The position numbers and the translations under genes are program-made. Below the pieces are notes generated by a model. The model was not told the DNA's origin, made no database searches, and was given only the letters and a program-made list of their open reading frames with translations. Shown in pieces: positions 12,801 to 27,800 of a stretch of DNA of 64,000 bases; position 1 is the first letter of the stretch, and each line of letters starts with the position of its first letter. This DNA is from Siphonodentalium dalli (lineage: Eukaryota > Mollusca > Scaphopoda > Gadilida > Siphonodentaliidae), in the NCBI GenBank assembly GCA_032622095.1, contig CP136069.1, positions 129,065,123 to 129,129,122 on the forward strand, given 5' to 3'.

Positions 12801-15800
12801 CTGGCTCATATTATATAGATACTTTATATGCCTTACATCCAGATAGACATCATTAAATTCAGCCCTCTAAATTAGCTATGGCAAAAGGCAGTGCCATAGA
12901 AAAAGCCATAGATTCATGAAATTTTAAAGATATGGATGGCCTTCCCAATGAGTATTGCTGTCAAAATACATGTAGTCACATCTGTTAATACTGCCATAAA
13001 CATAAAGACTATTGAAATGTAGAGAGATTGTGTTCTTATACCAATCATAAATATTGCATAAATAGCTTGTTATTGTCAAGATCGTACGCTGTGTTAATAA
13101 ACAAAAGCCATATTATGACGCAGTACAATAGGCAAAGAGTGTGCGATAAGAAAAACACTGAATACCGGGGACCCCACTGGGTGAACTTTGGTTAAAATCT
13201 CCACCATGCATACCAGCATACTGGTATAGCTCACGCTAATCCTTGCCACACAAGATTTCGGTGTCGAATGGGTCACTGTGAATCACTCTCCCAAAACATT
13301 TGCCACTGTGTTGAGTATTTTGATTATTGCACACTCTTTACGTGCTGTATATAAATAAATTCTCGCTCACACAAAGTGTGTTTTGTAGATAATATTACAT
13401 TCATATTACATTATACTATATACTCTTACTTAGTATATTCTTGGGGAAATTATGATAATTTGGTAATTTTATTTCTAAATTATAACATACAACCGAGGCC
13501 ATCAAATGTGCCTTTGAAGCAATGCCGTAGAAAAAAATACTAATTTCAAGGGTTGAAAATTATCTACATCTTACCATACTCAAGTCCTCAATGAGAAGAG
13601 GCCATTGAGAATATAGCCATATAGATTATGGATCTTTAGTATCATGTTATGAAAAATATATTTTGGTCATAACAGTTTTATTTCCTGTTATTTTTTCTGT
13701 GATTTGACATGATTTTTATTGTAATATATACCATTCCGTCATCGAAGTATTGATTTTTTCAGAATAAACTTGATGTTATTGACCTAGATAAGGCAGTGAA
13801 ATTTGTGTTGTCCTGCAAAAATTATGATGGTGGATTTGGATGCCGACCTGGCAGTGAGTCTCATTCTGGACAGGTAAGGCAGACTAATAGGCTTTTCCTG
13901 AAATTTTGTGAAAACCCTGTGCCAATTCTCATATATGCGAGTCTCCCATTGGCCTTATAATATTTACTTTGACATTGCAAGCCAGTGCATTCTATTATAT
14001 GGGAGACTCACATATATAATAGAATTCACTGGCACAGGATCTTTAATGCTTCATCGTGCAGCTCCGGTCGTGAAAGGGTTAAATAGCATCGTTTCAAGTT
14101 GAGCAGTGACACAAAGAAAGTCTTTATGCAATTTTTTAGCTGAGGCAAATTCCAGTAGACTGCCAATATTCACAACTCAATTCAATATATTCAAGTTGGT
14201 TGCAAATAATGTAACAAGATATTTGTTTTAATGAAATCTGCTATTTACTACGAAGAACTTCATGAAATCATCATGAAAATAATTTTACTAGAGAAAAATA
14301 AAATCTGTCATGCTATGGGCCAATTTAAAACTGTTAATTTAATTTTTAGGCCACATTCTTCATCCGGTCATTCATATGAATCTTTGGGGTGACCTCTAGA
14401 ATGGAGCTATAAAATTTGTCTTGAATTTTGTCATCAGACATTTTGAATTTCACATATGAATCCTTTGGCACCCCCTACAGCCTTATTGGAGAAATGTTTG
14501 AAAATTTACAGGCATGTTTAGGATCACCTCTAGATGGGCGATATCAAATTTAAATGATTTTTGATCAAAAACATGGTCGCCGGCCACTATCTTCCAATTT
14601 GTTTTTACTCTTTACATGACTAAATCCTTCGGCAGGCCCTACAACCACCACATTTTCCTTCTGATTGATACCAAACTTCATTTTGAAATTTGGGTGACCT
14701 TTAGAAGAGAGCTATTGAATTTGAAAGATTTTCGGTTCAAAACATGGCCGCCAGCAGCCATCTTGGATTTTACTCTTTGCATGAACATTTTTTTTTTTGG
14801 CATGCCCTACAACCAACATTTTTCATCTGATTCATCCCAAACTTCATATGAATCTTAGGGGTGACCTCTAGTCAGAATTTATTTATATACTAGTATAGTT
14901 AATTTTTCAATTTTTTTTCCTTAAAAATTGCAAAAATATTAGCGATTACTTTAACAGTTGACCGAAGATTTTTCTTGCCAGCATAATAATCCCAGGTGGT
15001 AAAGATTATTGTGCATTATTTTTACTCTCTGAACACATATGTCAATATGTATTATTCACAGATATACTGCTGTGTTGGGATGCTGTCTATAGCCAAGAGA
15101 TTAGATGAAGTAAACGCTGATCTACTGGGTTGGTGGTTATGTGAGAGGCAGCTTCCATCAGGAGGGCTGAATGGTAAGGCTACAAAAGCTTATAATCGTA
15201 GTGTTAGGTCTATAATAAAATTAGCTATCTTCCCAAGACTGATTATAGCGTGTCTGTCATTTGCAGAATGAGGTCCCCCTGGGTGTGAATTTAGTGAAGC
15301 TATCCCGCATAGCGGGCTAGCATCACTAAATTCACCCTCTGGGGACCTCATTCTGCTTAGGCCTCATCTTCTCTGGAATTATTTTTTTATTATCAAATTC
15401 CTATGGAAACTTAGATTCTATTTCTTTTTTAGTTTAGTTTTTCAAATTGGCAGAAGGCACATTGCATAATCGAGGTACACAATGGGTGTACATCACAATA
15501 TTCACCATTTGGGAACTTCAATCATAGTCTATGTCTCCCATAGCAGATGAGGCCATGCAGAATGAAGTCCCCAGAGGGGGAATTTGGTGATGCTAGCCCA
15601 CTGTACGGGATAGGGTCACTAAATTCACCCTCTGGGGACCTCATTCTGCAAATGACAGGCACATTAAACTCAGGCTTGTATCTGCCTAACTTTGATTTGA
15701 AATTCAGTGTAAAACAATGACATTTTTGGAGGCCCATAATAATTAGATGAAGTAAATCAGCATTTACTTCATCTAATCTCTTGGCTATAGACAGCATCCC

Positions 15801-18800
15801 AACACAGCAGTATATCTGTGAATAATACATATTATTACCACTTTATAGGGCGTTCTCTAGGCCATTGATAATGTTTTTCGGGGCGTTCCAAATAGCGTAT
15901 TGTTACCAAAACAGCGGGCCGCGGGCCGATAATGAGAAGCCTAGTTCAATATCGGCCCGCCGCCCGGAAACTATAGATCTCGTTTATTATCGAGAGTTAG
16001 GTCCCTTCAACTTCCGATCTGGCGTGTTTATTTCAAGAAAATAATGGGAAGATGTATCCGATTTCCTCGACACTATAGTGGTTTTATGATTGGAATTCAC
16101 TCTATATGATTGAATTATTGTATCAAGCGTAAGTATGCATTGATCATTTTAGCTGTCAACCTCTCATTGGTTGTTACTCGTCTCCAATGCTGGTTTTTCC
16201 CCTGTCCTATTTTCGAGACTCTGTCAGTCCGTGTCAGCTGACAAGTCAAATGATATCAAATTTAAATGTTCTTGAAAATATTTCTCTCTTAATCTACTTC
16301 ATTATTCCACTAAATCCTCAAATGGGTCAAATGTCCAAAACTGTGGTAATAATAGTAATAACATGATTTCATCGGGCATTATGGTTTATTAACGGCCCTC
16401 TGGAATGATTAACAGCCCTCGGGCCTATTAGCGTCCCTCGACTTCGTCTCGGGCCGCTAATAGGCCCTTGGGCTGTTAATCATTCCAGCCGGGCCGTTAA
16501 TAAACCATAACGCCCTAATAAATCATGTTATTGTTATATTGACATATGTGTTCAGAGAGTAATAATAATGCACAATAATCTTTACCACCTGGGATTATTA
16601 TGCTGGCAAGAAAAATCTTCGGTCAAGGCACTATCAATATCAAAATAAAAAGTGCTTAAATTTCGACCTACTCCTTTAAAAAATGGCTTACCCATGTTAA
16701 TAGATTTCTTCCTTTTAAAGTACGCAAAAATCAACCACTATCCTTGAACAGTCCATAAATTCCACATAAATTGGTTCGCCTCAGTCAATTTATTGGAAAT
16801 CTCATGCAAAAACTCGATCTCGCGAAGTCGTTCAGCCAATATTAAAACTATAAATAACAATCCGGAATCCCTACCTCCGTAAAATGTGTCACCAGTGTAT
16901 ATTGCCATGCGCGTAGTCTCAACAAATAGTGCAGCTTAACACATTCACTACCGACTATGAGTTATCTCATACTTATTGTGTGTAATTGAATGGGCGTTGG
17001 TAGTGAACGTGTTAACACATTTCCTTTGTGAAAATGCCTGCCGGAGAATGCGTTTTTAATAACATTTGGGGAAAAAAGTATGAATGAGTAAGAATGGTAT
17101 ACAGAATACGTGTTCACTGAGCAAGAAGGAGATAGACACGAGTTCCGGAGTTCATTTCACCAATTTGAACATTGTAAACTGATGTAGAGTGATGTGTTTG
17201 TTGCAGGTTACAATAGTAAAATAGTCCTAAAAAAACTATTTACTCGGCAGGGATGTGCCAATCCCCAAAATAGTCCCGGGCGGGAGGGTCATCGGTTTGA
17301 TTGGGTGACCATGGTTCACCTAATCGGAAGAAAATTTGGATTATTAGCGCCCGCAAACGCGTTTTCCTTGCATTTCAGGTGTAAAATACACCACAAGGTC
17401 TCTGACAAATTATCATAAAATAGGGACATTTCATATTTTAAATTTGGGCGAACATAATTTGAAAGTCAGTGTAACTCACCCGGTATAAGTATCCTCTGCA
17501 TATTCTTTATATAAATCCAACTATTTAACAAGTTAATCCGGTACAGTAAACTGAACCGGCGGCATTATATCAAAGGCTTTCTGGGAGAGAACTAACAACA
17601 GCGTCACACGAACACGTGCCAATCATCGCCTGAGTACTAATCGCGTCATGTCATATTTCCCACGTGATTTCCTTCTTTTTTCTATACACAGCAGTACACA
17701 GTGATGTATATTTACAATGTATATACAACTTCTGTTACGTCACACTTTCATGGAATGGACTTTTAATCGCCTATTCTTTCCGTCTGCTCACAGTTTAACC
17801 GCGCCATGGAAGGGGCGGTCCTTCAATTACTATACGCATGACCGCGTCTAACGTTTCCTCCGCCATGCGGTTTCTGAGACATGATTTGAGCTTTTTACTT
17901 TTCGAAGTTTGAGTGAAAAATTTCAATAACGACATCGTTTTGGCTTAGGATCATTGAAACTGAACGTTCCAAATTCAACCCGGGACTTTTAACTCCAGCG
18001 CGTGACTTCAGGTCAGCACGCGCGGAAAGTATTTGATTATGTCGGCTCTTTGTAATAAAATTCACCAGTCATCGCAGACCTTTTGACACCTCATTAATCA
18101 AGGCTCCCCACGTACTTTATAGGAGGCATTAAAATGCCACAGACGGCAACATGTCGTCGCTATCAGACATGCAAGATGTCGTTTTCATCAAGAGAACTCG
18201 GCACAATTTACAATGCGAGTACAGTTGTGATCGTAAAAATGTGCCGGGCGCACCGGTTTGAAAACGTAGTGACTCCCGGGCGATCGTTTTGAGTGGTGGG
18301 CGCCCCCACCCGGCGCCGCCCTGCGTGAGCACATCCCTGACTCAGTCCACAAAAAGTGCACTGGCACCGGATCTTTAACCCTTCCATGACTGGAGCTTCC
18401 TGAAATTTTGCAAAAACCCTGTGCAAATGCATTCTCTTACATACGCGAGTTGCCCATGGGGCATCTCGCATACATAATAGAATGCATTGGCCTAACAATA
18501 TTTACCTTGATCTTGTAAGCCAGTGCAATCTCTTATATATGCAAGGCAGACTATGGGAGACTCACCTATATGAGAATGCACTGGCACATCTTTAATTCTG
18601 CACCAGTGCAGCTCCAGTCACAAAAGGATCAACCAAACACAATAAATCTGTGCCAATTATGTGTGATCTAATATCCATATGAAATCAGGGAGCTAATTGT
18701 GTTCCAGAGTTGGTGAGCGAGTGCACCATGGAATTCTAGAGGTGAAGGTAACTGAAGAATGACCTTCACTTGATGCATGTGACACATTATTAAAGTATGA

Positions 18801-21800
18801 AATCTTGATTTGTACATCACTTCTAAATAATTTAAAATGGCCAATTAATGGGGGAATGGATTTTTGCGAGTGGGAAATTTATTTAACTAGCTGCTGTAGT
18901 TCTGGGTTTTTCCAGGAAAAATTTGGCTGCGGGATAGCCCTGTCGTACACTTGGGGATTTATTTTAAAAAGTAAACACATGACCTATGATTTTTCTTGCA
19001 TTTACGTGATTAGCTGGTGTCAATCTAGCTGGGTAAACATCACTGGAGTGGCCTACAGGCTTCAATTCAGTGACTTTGTCTGAATACTGTCATCTATGAG
19101 AAACCATTTAGTTCAGTGATTCCATATGTAACTACTTTATTCCAGGGCGACCAGAGAAACTCCCAGATGTTTGCTACTCCTGGTGGGTTTTAGCTTCACT
19201 GAAAATCATAGGCCGACTCCACTGGATAGACAAGGTGAGATCCTCAACTACTCAACTCTATCTGTGTTTATTTTTATACGCCTGTTCTAATAATTTCTAT
19301 AGTAAATGGATTCTCCCAAACAGTTATAAAAGTATACATTGGCATGGTCTATTGATGTAAACATATTTTTGTATTCCAAATAAATAGACGTCCAGAACAT
19401 GTAACAATGGTTTGTCAGAATTTGGTGAAATATGTGGTTTTGAACATAGTTTGGCTTGGATAATAAGTTTTCGTTAAATTTAGTTTTGAATTAACTTAAG
19501 GAGTCCATATTTTGAATGTTTTGTGACACACTGTCCCATAGGTTAATTGACGATGGTAAGAATGATTTCTTGTAAATGACGTTGTTCCAAGTCGGGGCCA
19601 ACAAAGCATCTGCTCTTGTGTCATGCGAATGAGTACAACTTGTCTTGGGGGGAACGTAAAGTGACAGATAAGGAGGTGATAAATGTTTTATGGTCATGCT
19701 CTATTGTTTACCTGGAGGTGTTTTCAGGAAACATAAGCGGACGACAGATAATCAAGGTGCTGAATGAGTCCAATATATTTGAGGGAAATGTTCAGATATA
19801 TTCAACAAACGACATGACCTATGGTATTTGTTGAACTTGTTATCTGAAAATTTCCTGTCGGAACTACTCATTGATGAATATTTAGTAAAGAAAGGGTTCA
19901 AATGTGGCATTTTATGTTTTTTAACTATGCATCTGTTCGTTTTTCATTTCCAGTCGATAATTTAGTTCTACATGTATTGAAATTAATGGAATGAATTTAT
20001 CCCAGAAATAACTATTCATATGATTTTAAATACAGGTCAAATTCAATTCCGTATACATGTTCAAGTCTGGCACTTTCATGAGTACCAGAGTTGTAAATGG
20101 ACATATGTTGGAATTTGGACTTAATTTTCGTTTCCAGATGATAACTTCAGTTAATGTTGACTTAAAGGGACCTAAGGTACTTGCAGTGTATAATTGTGCA
20201 AAAATGATAAAAGCCTGTAAAAATATCACCACCAAAAAGAACTTGGAGCAATAGATAAACTTTCTTCTTATTTAAATTTTTGATAGGTCTTCAATAATGA
20301 AATTTTCTGAAACCATTGTGATGTAAACAATATTGTTACAGTGATTTGTCAACATCAGTTATAGCGTAGTAAAATCTAAATTTTAGTCTCAATATGATTT
20401 TCAGAATATTTTTCAATGCTTTGACCTTTTCCAATGTTTACCGTTAAGTTTTGAATAAACTTTGGTACGTAATTGGACTTGATTGTTAATGCCACTATAA
20501 CAGTAATATTTAGATAACAATTGTTTCAATATGCAAAATCTCATTATTGGAGAGTTATTAATAATGAAAATAAGAACAAAATCGATCTGTATTTACATGT
20601 ACTTGTTGATGATAGTTATTTCACAGACTTTTATAAAATTTATGTTGTTTTGCATGAATCCATTTTGAAGGCCTGGAGTCCCTTTAATGAAATTAAAATT
20701 GGTGAATTAAGGCCAAGAAAAATAAATGATCGAGAGACAATTTTTTTTCGGAATCGATGAAGGAGGGAGGACTTTATTTTTATTTATAATTTTTTGTGCA
20801 CTTGATAAGCATGGATTATGATAGCTTCCCTTGTCTATAAATTGACACTTCCCCATTATAACATGTGATCCTAAATTTCCTCCAGTGCCTTTCAATTGTT
20901 CTGGAGTTACAATTAGTACACCAGACTAAGATGATCAGCTAATCATTTTCTTCAATGTAGTCATCTGCTTAATATTCTATGTCACTATATGTATGCATGA
21001 TAGTCAATCTTCACACATTACACAGAGATATGTTAAGACCTCATGTTTTTTGCAATTAATGCTCAATATGTATGGACGTTTTGGTAAAAACATACCAAAA
21101 TAATATTCGTTATTTAGCCTAACTACTGAATCTTTTATTTTCAGGACAAGCTGACTAAGTTCATGTTGGCATGTCAAGATGATGAGACGGGAGGATTTGC
21201 TGATAGACCTGGTGATATTGTAAGTTATGTTCAGTCTAATTCACGATCCACACTCACTGCAAACTGGCATAATGTTCACACTGTCACATTTTGAAGATAT
21301 TCAGTCATGCAAAGTAAATTTTCCATTTTTCAGGTCAAACAATTTGAAAAGCATGCATGCGCTTTTTAATTAAATAATTTAGCTCAACTTGACAAAGTCA
21401 AGTTTGAGCTGTTGCCATGGGTTGGTGTCTATATATTCATCTGTCTGTTCATCAACAATTTCCTTTGGCACACCTGACAGGCCACATCCCTCATCTGATC
21501 ATTACCAAACTTCATTATGGATCCTCAGGGTGACCTCTAGATGGGACCTTACCATTTTTTGTTCAAATTTCATTAAGAAACATAAACATGCCCTCCAGCC
21601 ATCTTTGATTTCACATTGGAATCCATTGGCACACTCTGTGGCCAACTATTATGGCGTAATGTTTTAAAACTCTACATGCATATTTGGGATCACATCTCGA
21701 TGCGAGCTACTGAATATTAATAATTATCGATAAAAAATATAACCACTGACAGTCATCTTGGATTTTTCTCTTTGCATGACTAAATCCTTTGGGACACCCT

Positions 21801-24800
21801 GCATCCATCATCTGAACGCCACCAAATTTCATATGATCATTGGAGTGAATTTCAAAGAGAAACATGGCTGCCATCTTTGAATTTAATCTTGCATGACTAA
21901 ATCCCAAATATTTTTCATCCAATTGATCCCAAACTTTATATGGCTCTCCCGGTTGACCTCCAGTATTTGTTAAACATTTAAACTTTCCTCATTCTTACTC
22001 CATTAACTTTTATGTATGACATTATCCCCTCCAAATTGAGCTACAGTGTCATTGACACTTTAATTTATCTCTGGGCACACGCCAACGAAGCATTCCATTT
22101 TTCCGCCAAGGAGAAGCCCTCAACTGAACTATATGGATTACGTCTCCGGCCTTGTGTCAATCAGGAGGGTTAACATTTTATTGCTGTGCCGACCCCACTC
22201 ACACCCGTGTCCAGATTAGTCTCGCATGAATACACCCGCATTCTATCTATTGTCTAGTCAGTTTTTATTCCTCCTCGCCAGGACAGGATCGTTTCTATTT
22301 TCTCAAGGTTGTATCTTTCTGTGTTGCGAGTTTATCGACTCAATATTTATTGTTGATATTACAAACTTGCAATTTATTGTACCCGATAGTTAATTAATAT
22401 TTCTCACATCCGAAACGGGAACTTTTTTCGTTTCACTGTATCCGTAATTTGTTTCCGTGTTTTCTGTTTTCCTCAAGACGGCTTTATCTTCCAACAATTG
22501 GAATTAAGATGGCCATCTTGACAATGACTAAAGAAGCACATAGCTTACTTGTGGCAAAACCACATAGTGCATATTGTGCCACACATACGGCGTGATGACT
22601 ATCATGACTTACAATTGAGGACGCAATGTAGTACGGTATGCGATATCTCCTAATTTCGTGCTACACGTGTTTCACTTTACATAAGTTTCCGTCGACTCGC
22701 TTCGGTTATTTCGTAAGTTCCGTTGCTTTGTATCCTAATGTATACTGCCAAATCATACATGGCACTGCTCTGTTAATTCGCAGAAAGTTGCACAGGACAG
22801 CCATATCCTCCTTTGTAATAATTTACATGAATAAATACGAAAGATAGTACTTGTTATCACTATCAGATGACAATTCACATTTCTTTCGACTGAGCGATCT
22901 GTAACATTGTTTTAACGATCAATACCTGCGAATCTACGCCCGCCAGTATGTATGAGCGCGTGGTCTTGTTAGACACATGGCAAATGTAATAACACATTAC
23001 ATCGACTTCAAGGTATTTAGAAAATTCTGCCTTGTCTATCACGATTAAATATCATATAACTCATTGTATCATCAGTACAATAGTTACTAACACTCCGTAA
23101 CAGGGGGATGGTATTCGTTATCACATATATAACCACACTTCAAATTGATGTGTTGTCTGACGTTCTAAATATTGTGTTGCATTCTTTACATCCATGTATG
23201 TACAGTTTGGGTTCCTACGAACTATTGTTCACCAACTGCAATGAAGTGAAAACTTTGTAGCCTGACACTAAGCCATCTTACCGTAGTCTCTAATATGCCT
23301 CGGCATGGGCGAGCTTGCAATAATGTATTGCACACCGTAATAGTTCCATACATTGTACATGACAATCATATGGTATCAGGGCCTCATGTATGCTGTCAGA
23401 ACTGACTACTAGTATGCTTACATATGGTGAACAGTATTCATCCCAATACTGACATACTTTGCAGTTTCATCAGTGAATGATAACGGCAAACAGCGAAATA
23501 GAAAGAATACATATTGTCACGTGCTCCAGATTCACTGCCAATAGTCTTTCCAGTAGAGACCATCACTTGGCTCACTAACTTCTATTTCCACATATATCAA
23601 AACGATATTCTGCCAAATAGCTTTCACTCGTGTATGATGCGCAGTTACATGCAACACATTTATATTGCGCAGAATATCAGAAAGGACTGCATTTGTATTG
23701 TTACATGTCTAAAGCGAGCTTACATGCGCAGCGTTTATATTGCGCACATCTACTGCCAATATATTTCCGAAACCGGCCAAGACATGGCTCTTCGTCTATT
23801 GTCACATATCCACTGATTATGTGACAAAACGATTCGATACAATCATGCCGAAAATGAAGGCATTCGTATCTTCACGTCCGCTGTAAGCGCACTTTCCTAA
23901 CGGAAACCGCCTAGTTCTTGCCTATGTGCATTCGGAACTCATCGTCCTCATATACGAGAAAAGACAGTATCTTACCTGTCATAGCAGGTACGATCACGTG
24001 GCCAGGGGTATAACGTGATTTTATATTAACCTTACTTTATACTCAATAACCTAGGTTGTATTGTGTTATGTATATTAACCTTGCTTTGTTATAACTAACA
24101 GCATGTCTTGCAGTCGAACATGATTCGAATTTGATGGCCACACACCGTGCAGGTTGCTCATTCACGGGTGTATTACTTGTTATAGTTGGGTAAGGGCATA
24201 TTAGTCAATGATTACCTACTTTGAGCAACCGTACCAGTCTTTACCTCGGGCAGGACCAGTTCTGGCCCCCCAGGTCCTGCTACGGCAGTGTGAACCAATG
24301 GTAGGCGGGTGCTGCAAGTGGTTGATTCGGGAAACCAATCTTCACGGGCGATTGCTCCGGCACCTTTCTCTCAGGTGCCTAATGGTAGTGGCAATACGAT
24401 TATTAAATTTCGAAAAAAATTCACATCGATATACTATTATTCCACATAGAGTGAAATTTCCATCAGTATTTTGATTTCGGCCTGGATTCCTGCCACGAAG
24501 ATCTGTTTATAGGCCACCACAATTATTGGGCACCTGGAGTAGCCTTTGGCGGCTGTTCTGGGTGGGGAAGACTCGTTGTCACGTGACGCTCTTGCTCTCA
24601 TAGACATAGCGCACCAGCCAAATGGCCTTCTGACTCTTCCCCATGGTGCAGTGGCCCACATCATTACAAGATGGGGTCCAGTCGATCCCCTGGAATCGTA
24701 ATACCTTCGGGATACATCCGGGCCTGCTCCTCCGCCGTCATGTGATCATAGTGGTATGTCATCGACATTTATTCCAGTTTGGTCAGGACCACCTGCATTT

Positions 24801-27800
24801 GGGGGATTCCATGGAAGGGGCTTCCTCTGATCAAATGGCTCATCAGAACTTATTCCCTCTGGCCTTGGGGGCGCAGCTTGATGATGCCCCAGAATTTGAG
24901 GGGGTGACCTTGGACAGGACATAGCTACTTATCCCAAATGCAAGAGCATTTGTCTTGCGTCGAACCATTTCAGAGTAGGCCTCTTCCACAGTCTGGTATC
25001 CCAACCTGATGCAGCCAATTCTGTTGGCTGGCGTCGATCTTGACATGCTTCTCTGCATCACGTGGCGTCGGCAGGTTTGACGACGATGAGCAAGAATCGC
25101 GGGTCGACAGTGGGTCGCCAGGCACACTGTCGGACGAGGATTCTGATGTTCCGCTGGTAAGTGATTTTGTACAGGATGAGGATACAGGTTGATATCTTAT
25201 ATTGCTTCATTTAATTCAACAATCTGCGATAAGTACAAGTATTTATCTCAGTCTGGAAAGATCCAGCACTGTAGCCTTTGGAGGATGTTCTGGGTGGGGA
25301 AGTGAAGAGTTGTTGCGTGCCTCCAAGAGCTGCTCCAGCCTTCTGCCTCTTCCCCACGGTGCAGTGGCCCACATCTCCACAGATGGGGTCCAGCCACTCC
25401 CCTGGAATCGTACACCTTCGGGATACCTCTAGGCCACTCCTCCACCGGTAGGCTGAATGTTCTGGGTGGGGAAGACTTGTTATTGCGTGCCTCCAAGTGC
25501 TGCACCAACCAACCTTCTAACTCTTCCCCATGGTGCAGTGGCCCACATCTCCACAAGATGGGGTCCAATCCCCTGGAATCGTAATACCTTAGGGATACCT
25601 CCAGGCCACTCCTTCACCGGTAGGAAAGAAAGGCTGAATGATCTGGGTGGGGAAGACTTGTTGCGTGCCTCCAAGAGCTGCACCAACCAGCCTTCTATCT
25701 CTTCCCCACGGTGCAGTGGCCCACATCTCCACACGATGGGGTCCAATCTCCTGGAATCGTAATACCTTCGGGATACCTCCAGGCCACTCCTTCACCGGTC
25801 ATTTTGCAATTTTGATCATTCTGCTACATTTGATCATTTCGAAATGTACCCGACACTCGTTATGTGCGCCATCATAGATCACTGATGCTTCTATGCTTGT
25901 TCATCAAGTCCTCAGTGGTGTTCTCTAATCCCATATATACTGGTATGCAATGATACCTTGGATCATGATGGCGTTCCCTGCTCTCTACATTATACGAGGC
26001 TGGAGTACAGATGTGTGGCATGATATAATGAAACCTCCTACCTCGCTATGATATCTGCAGCATATCATTTTTATATCTGGTTTGTGTATCACAGGGAGCA
26101 ATTTACTTTCGATATCTGATTAGCAAATAATCTCACATTGACATGATTAGATAGCATTTTTATAACATCATACATGTATAAAAAATTCCTCGCTATTACC
26201 GGTATCCACATTTCAGTGGGAAATCGCGATGCGATTCCAGTTAATTTGCTCCCTGATGTGACATCAGTTCATAATGTGAACTGTCGAGAGAGCGAAGAAG
26301 ATAACAAAGAGCATAGGATGCAGCAAAGTTATACTTGCTCGGTTGTCTCGCTAGCATGAATTATATGGCACTACCTGGGATGTTTATTCCAAAAACAAGG
26401 GGGGCGGGCGGTACACATTTGAGCAATGTCGTAATCTGAATTGGGAGCTCTTTCACGTAACATAATCATATCTGATTCATGACTAAATCACATTTACATG
26501 AATCCTGTTTCGGAAGAGTACATTCCCATCGAATTTGGATATTAATTAACTTAATTGCTCGTGCCTCCTCCTGGGCTTGCATTCTAATCCATATAGTTCA
26601 GTTGAGGGCTTCTCCTTGGCGGAAAAATATAATATTTATAAATAATATTACTTTTTCCTTAAGGGAAGCCCGAAACTGAACTATCATAGATCCCTCCCAT
26701 GGTGGTGCCATTCCCAACCCCGCGACTCGCAAATCTCATGATTAAGTCGGAAATAAAAAACTGACTAGACAATAGATAGAATGCGGGTGTATTCATGCGA
26801 GACTAATCTGGAGTGAGTGAGTGGGGTCGGCACAGCAATAAAATTTTAACCCTCCTGATTGACACAAGGCCGGAGACGTAATCCATATAGTTCAGTTTCG
26901 GGCTTCCCTTAAGGAAAAAGTAATATTATTTATAAATATTATATTTCTTCATTGGCTTTGTCTGGGTTTAATAATAAAATTAATTTCAGTTATCCGTGAG
27001 TTATTACCTGAACATGTGTCCATAAAAGTTAGTTGATAGACTCCATGTGTTTATTTCATAAAAATCACCCAATAAATATCATTGACAGTTTTTTTTACTG
27101 AGTTTGCAGACGCAATACAACATATGTTTAACCAATTACAGTAATAAATGGGAAATTTGAATCGGGAAATAGGTCTATTCGATGTCACCTATATAAAAAA
27201 AAGTACCACAATTATTTGTACTGATTGAAAAAAATTTCCCCAACAGATTGATTGCAAATTTAATCAAATGGTTGTTGTGGGCCATTTCGGGACCATTCAT
27301 GCAGGCTTGAGAAATGGGAATTTGACTTTATGTGGCCTGAGGGTCATATATTATTTGGGTTGAAAACAATGATGGATTTATTTAAGCCAAAATAAATAAA
27401 AATAAAATTTTCTCAGGCACCCGTAGAGGGGCTCATCGAATATGGCCCAGAATTTCCAAGAGCTCGAAAGTCAATCTTTTATTAATCAAATTAGGTATAT
27501 ATTTAATTTTGTTAGTGGCCTTCTATTGCATATTCAGCATTGAATTACCTCCTGGTAGGATCTCAAGAGACAAAGCCATTGTGTTTCTACCCATGTAGAT
27601 TGTAAGAATCCTTATGAAAACATTAGAGATCAGATTACACCAATTCAAGATGATGTTTGCCTACTTATCATTGCATCTGTATACATACATTTATCTCAGG
27701 TTCACTCAATGTACTTTAATATTTTCCCAGGTTGACCCATTCCACACTTTGTTCGGCATCGCAGGGTTGTCATTGCTTGGAGATGAAAGAATAAAGCCTG

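Noticed and set aside
15522-15830. A 102-codon - strand frame reading like RABGGTB at its start
   Set aside because: It is the inverted exon copy running into MITE sequence, not a second gene.
24843-25127. A 94-codon - strand frame
   Set aside because: Arg/Ser-rich, no family resemblance, inside a TIR element beside the minisatellite.
25248-25800. Several overlapping open frames of about 70-105 codons on both strands
   Set aside because: All are shadows of the 180-bp minisatellite.
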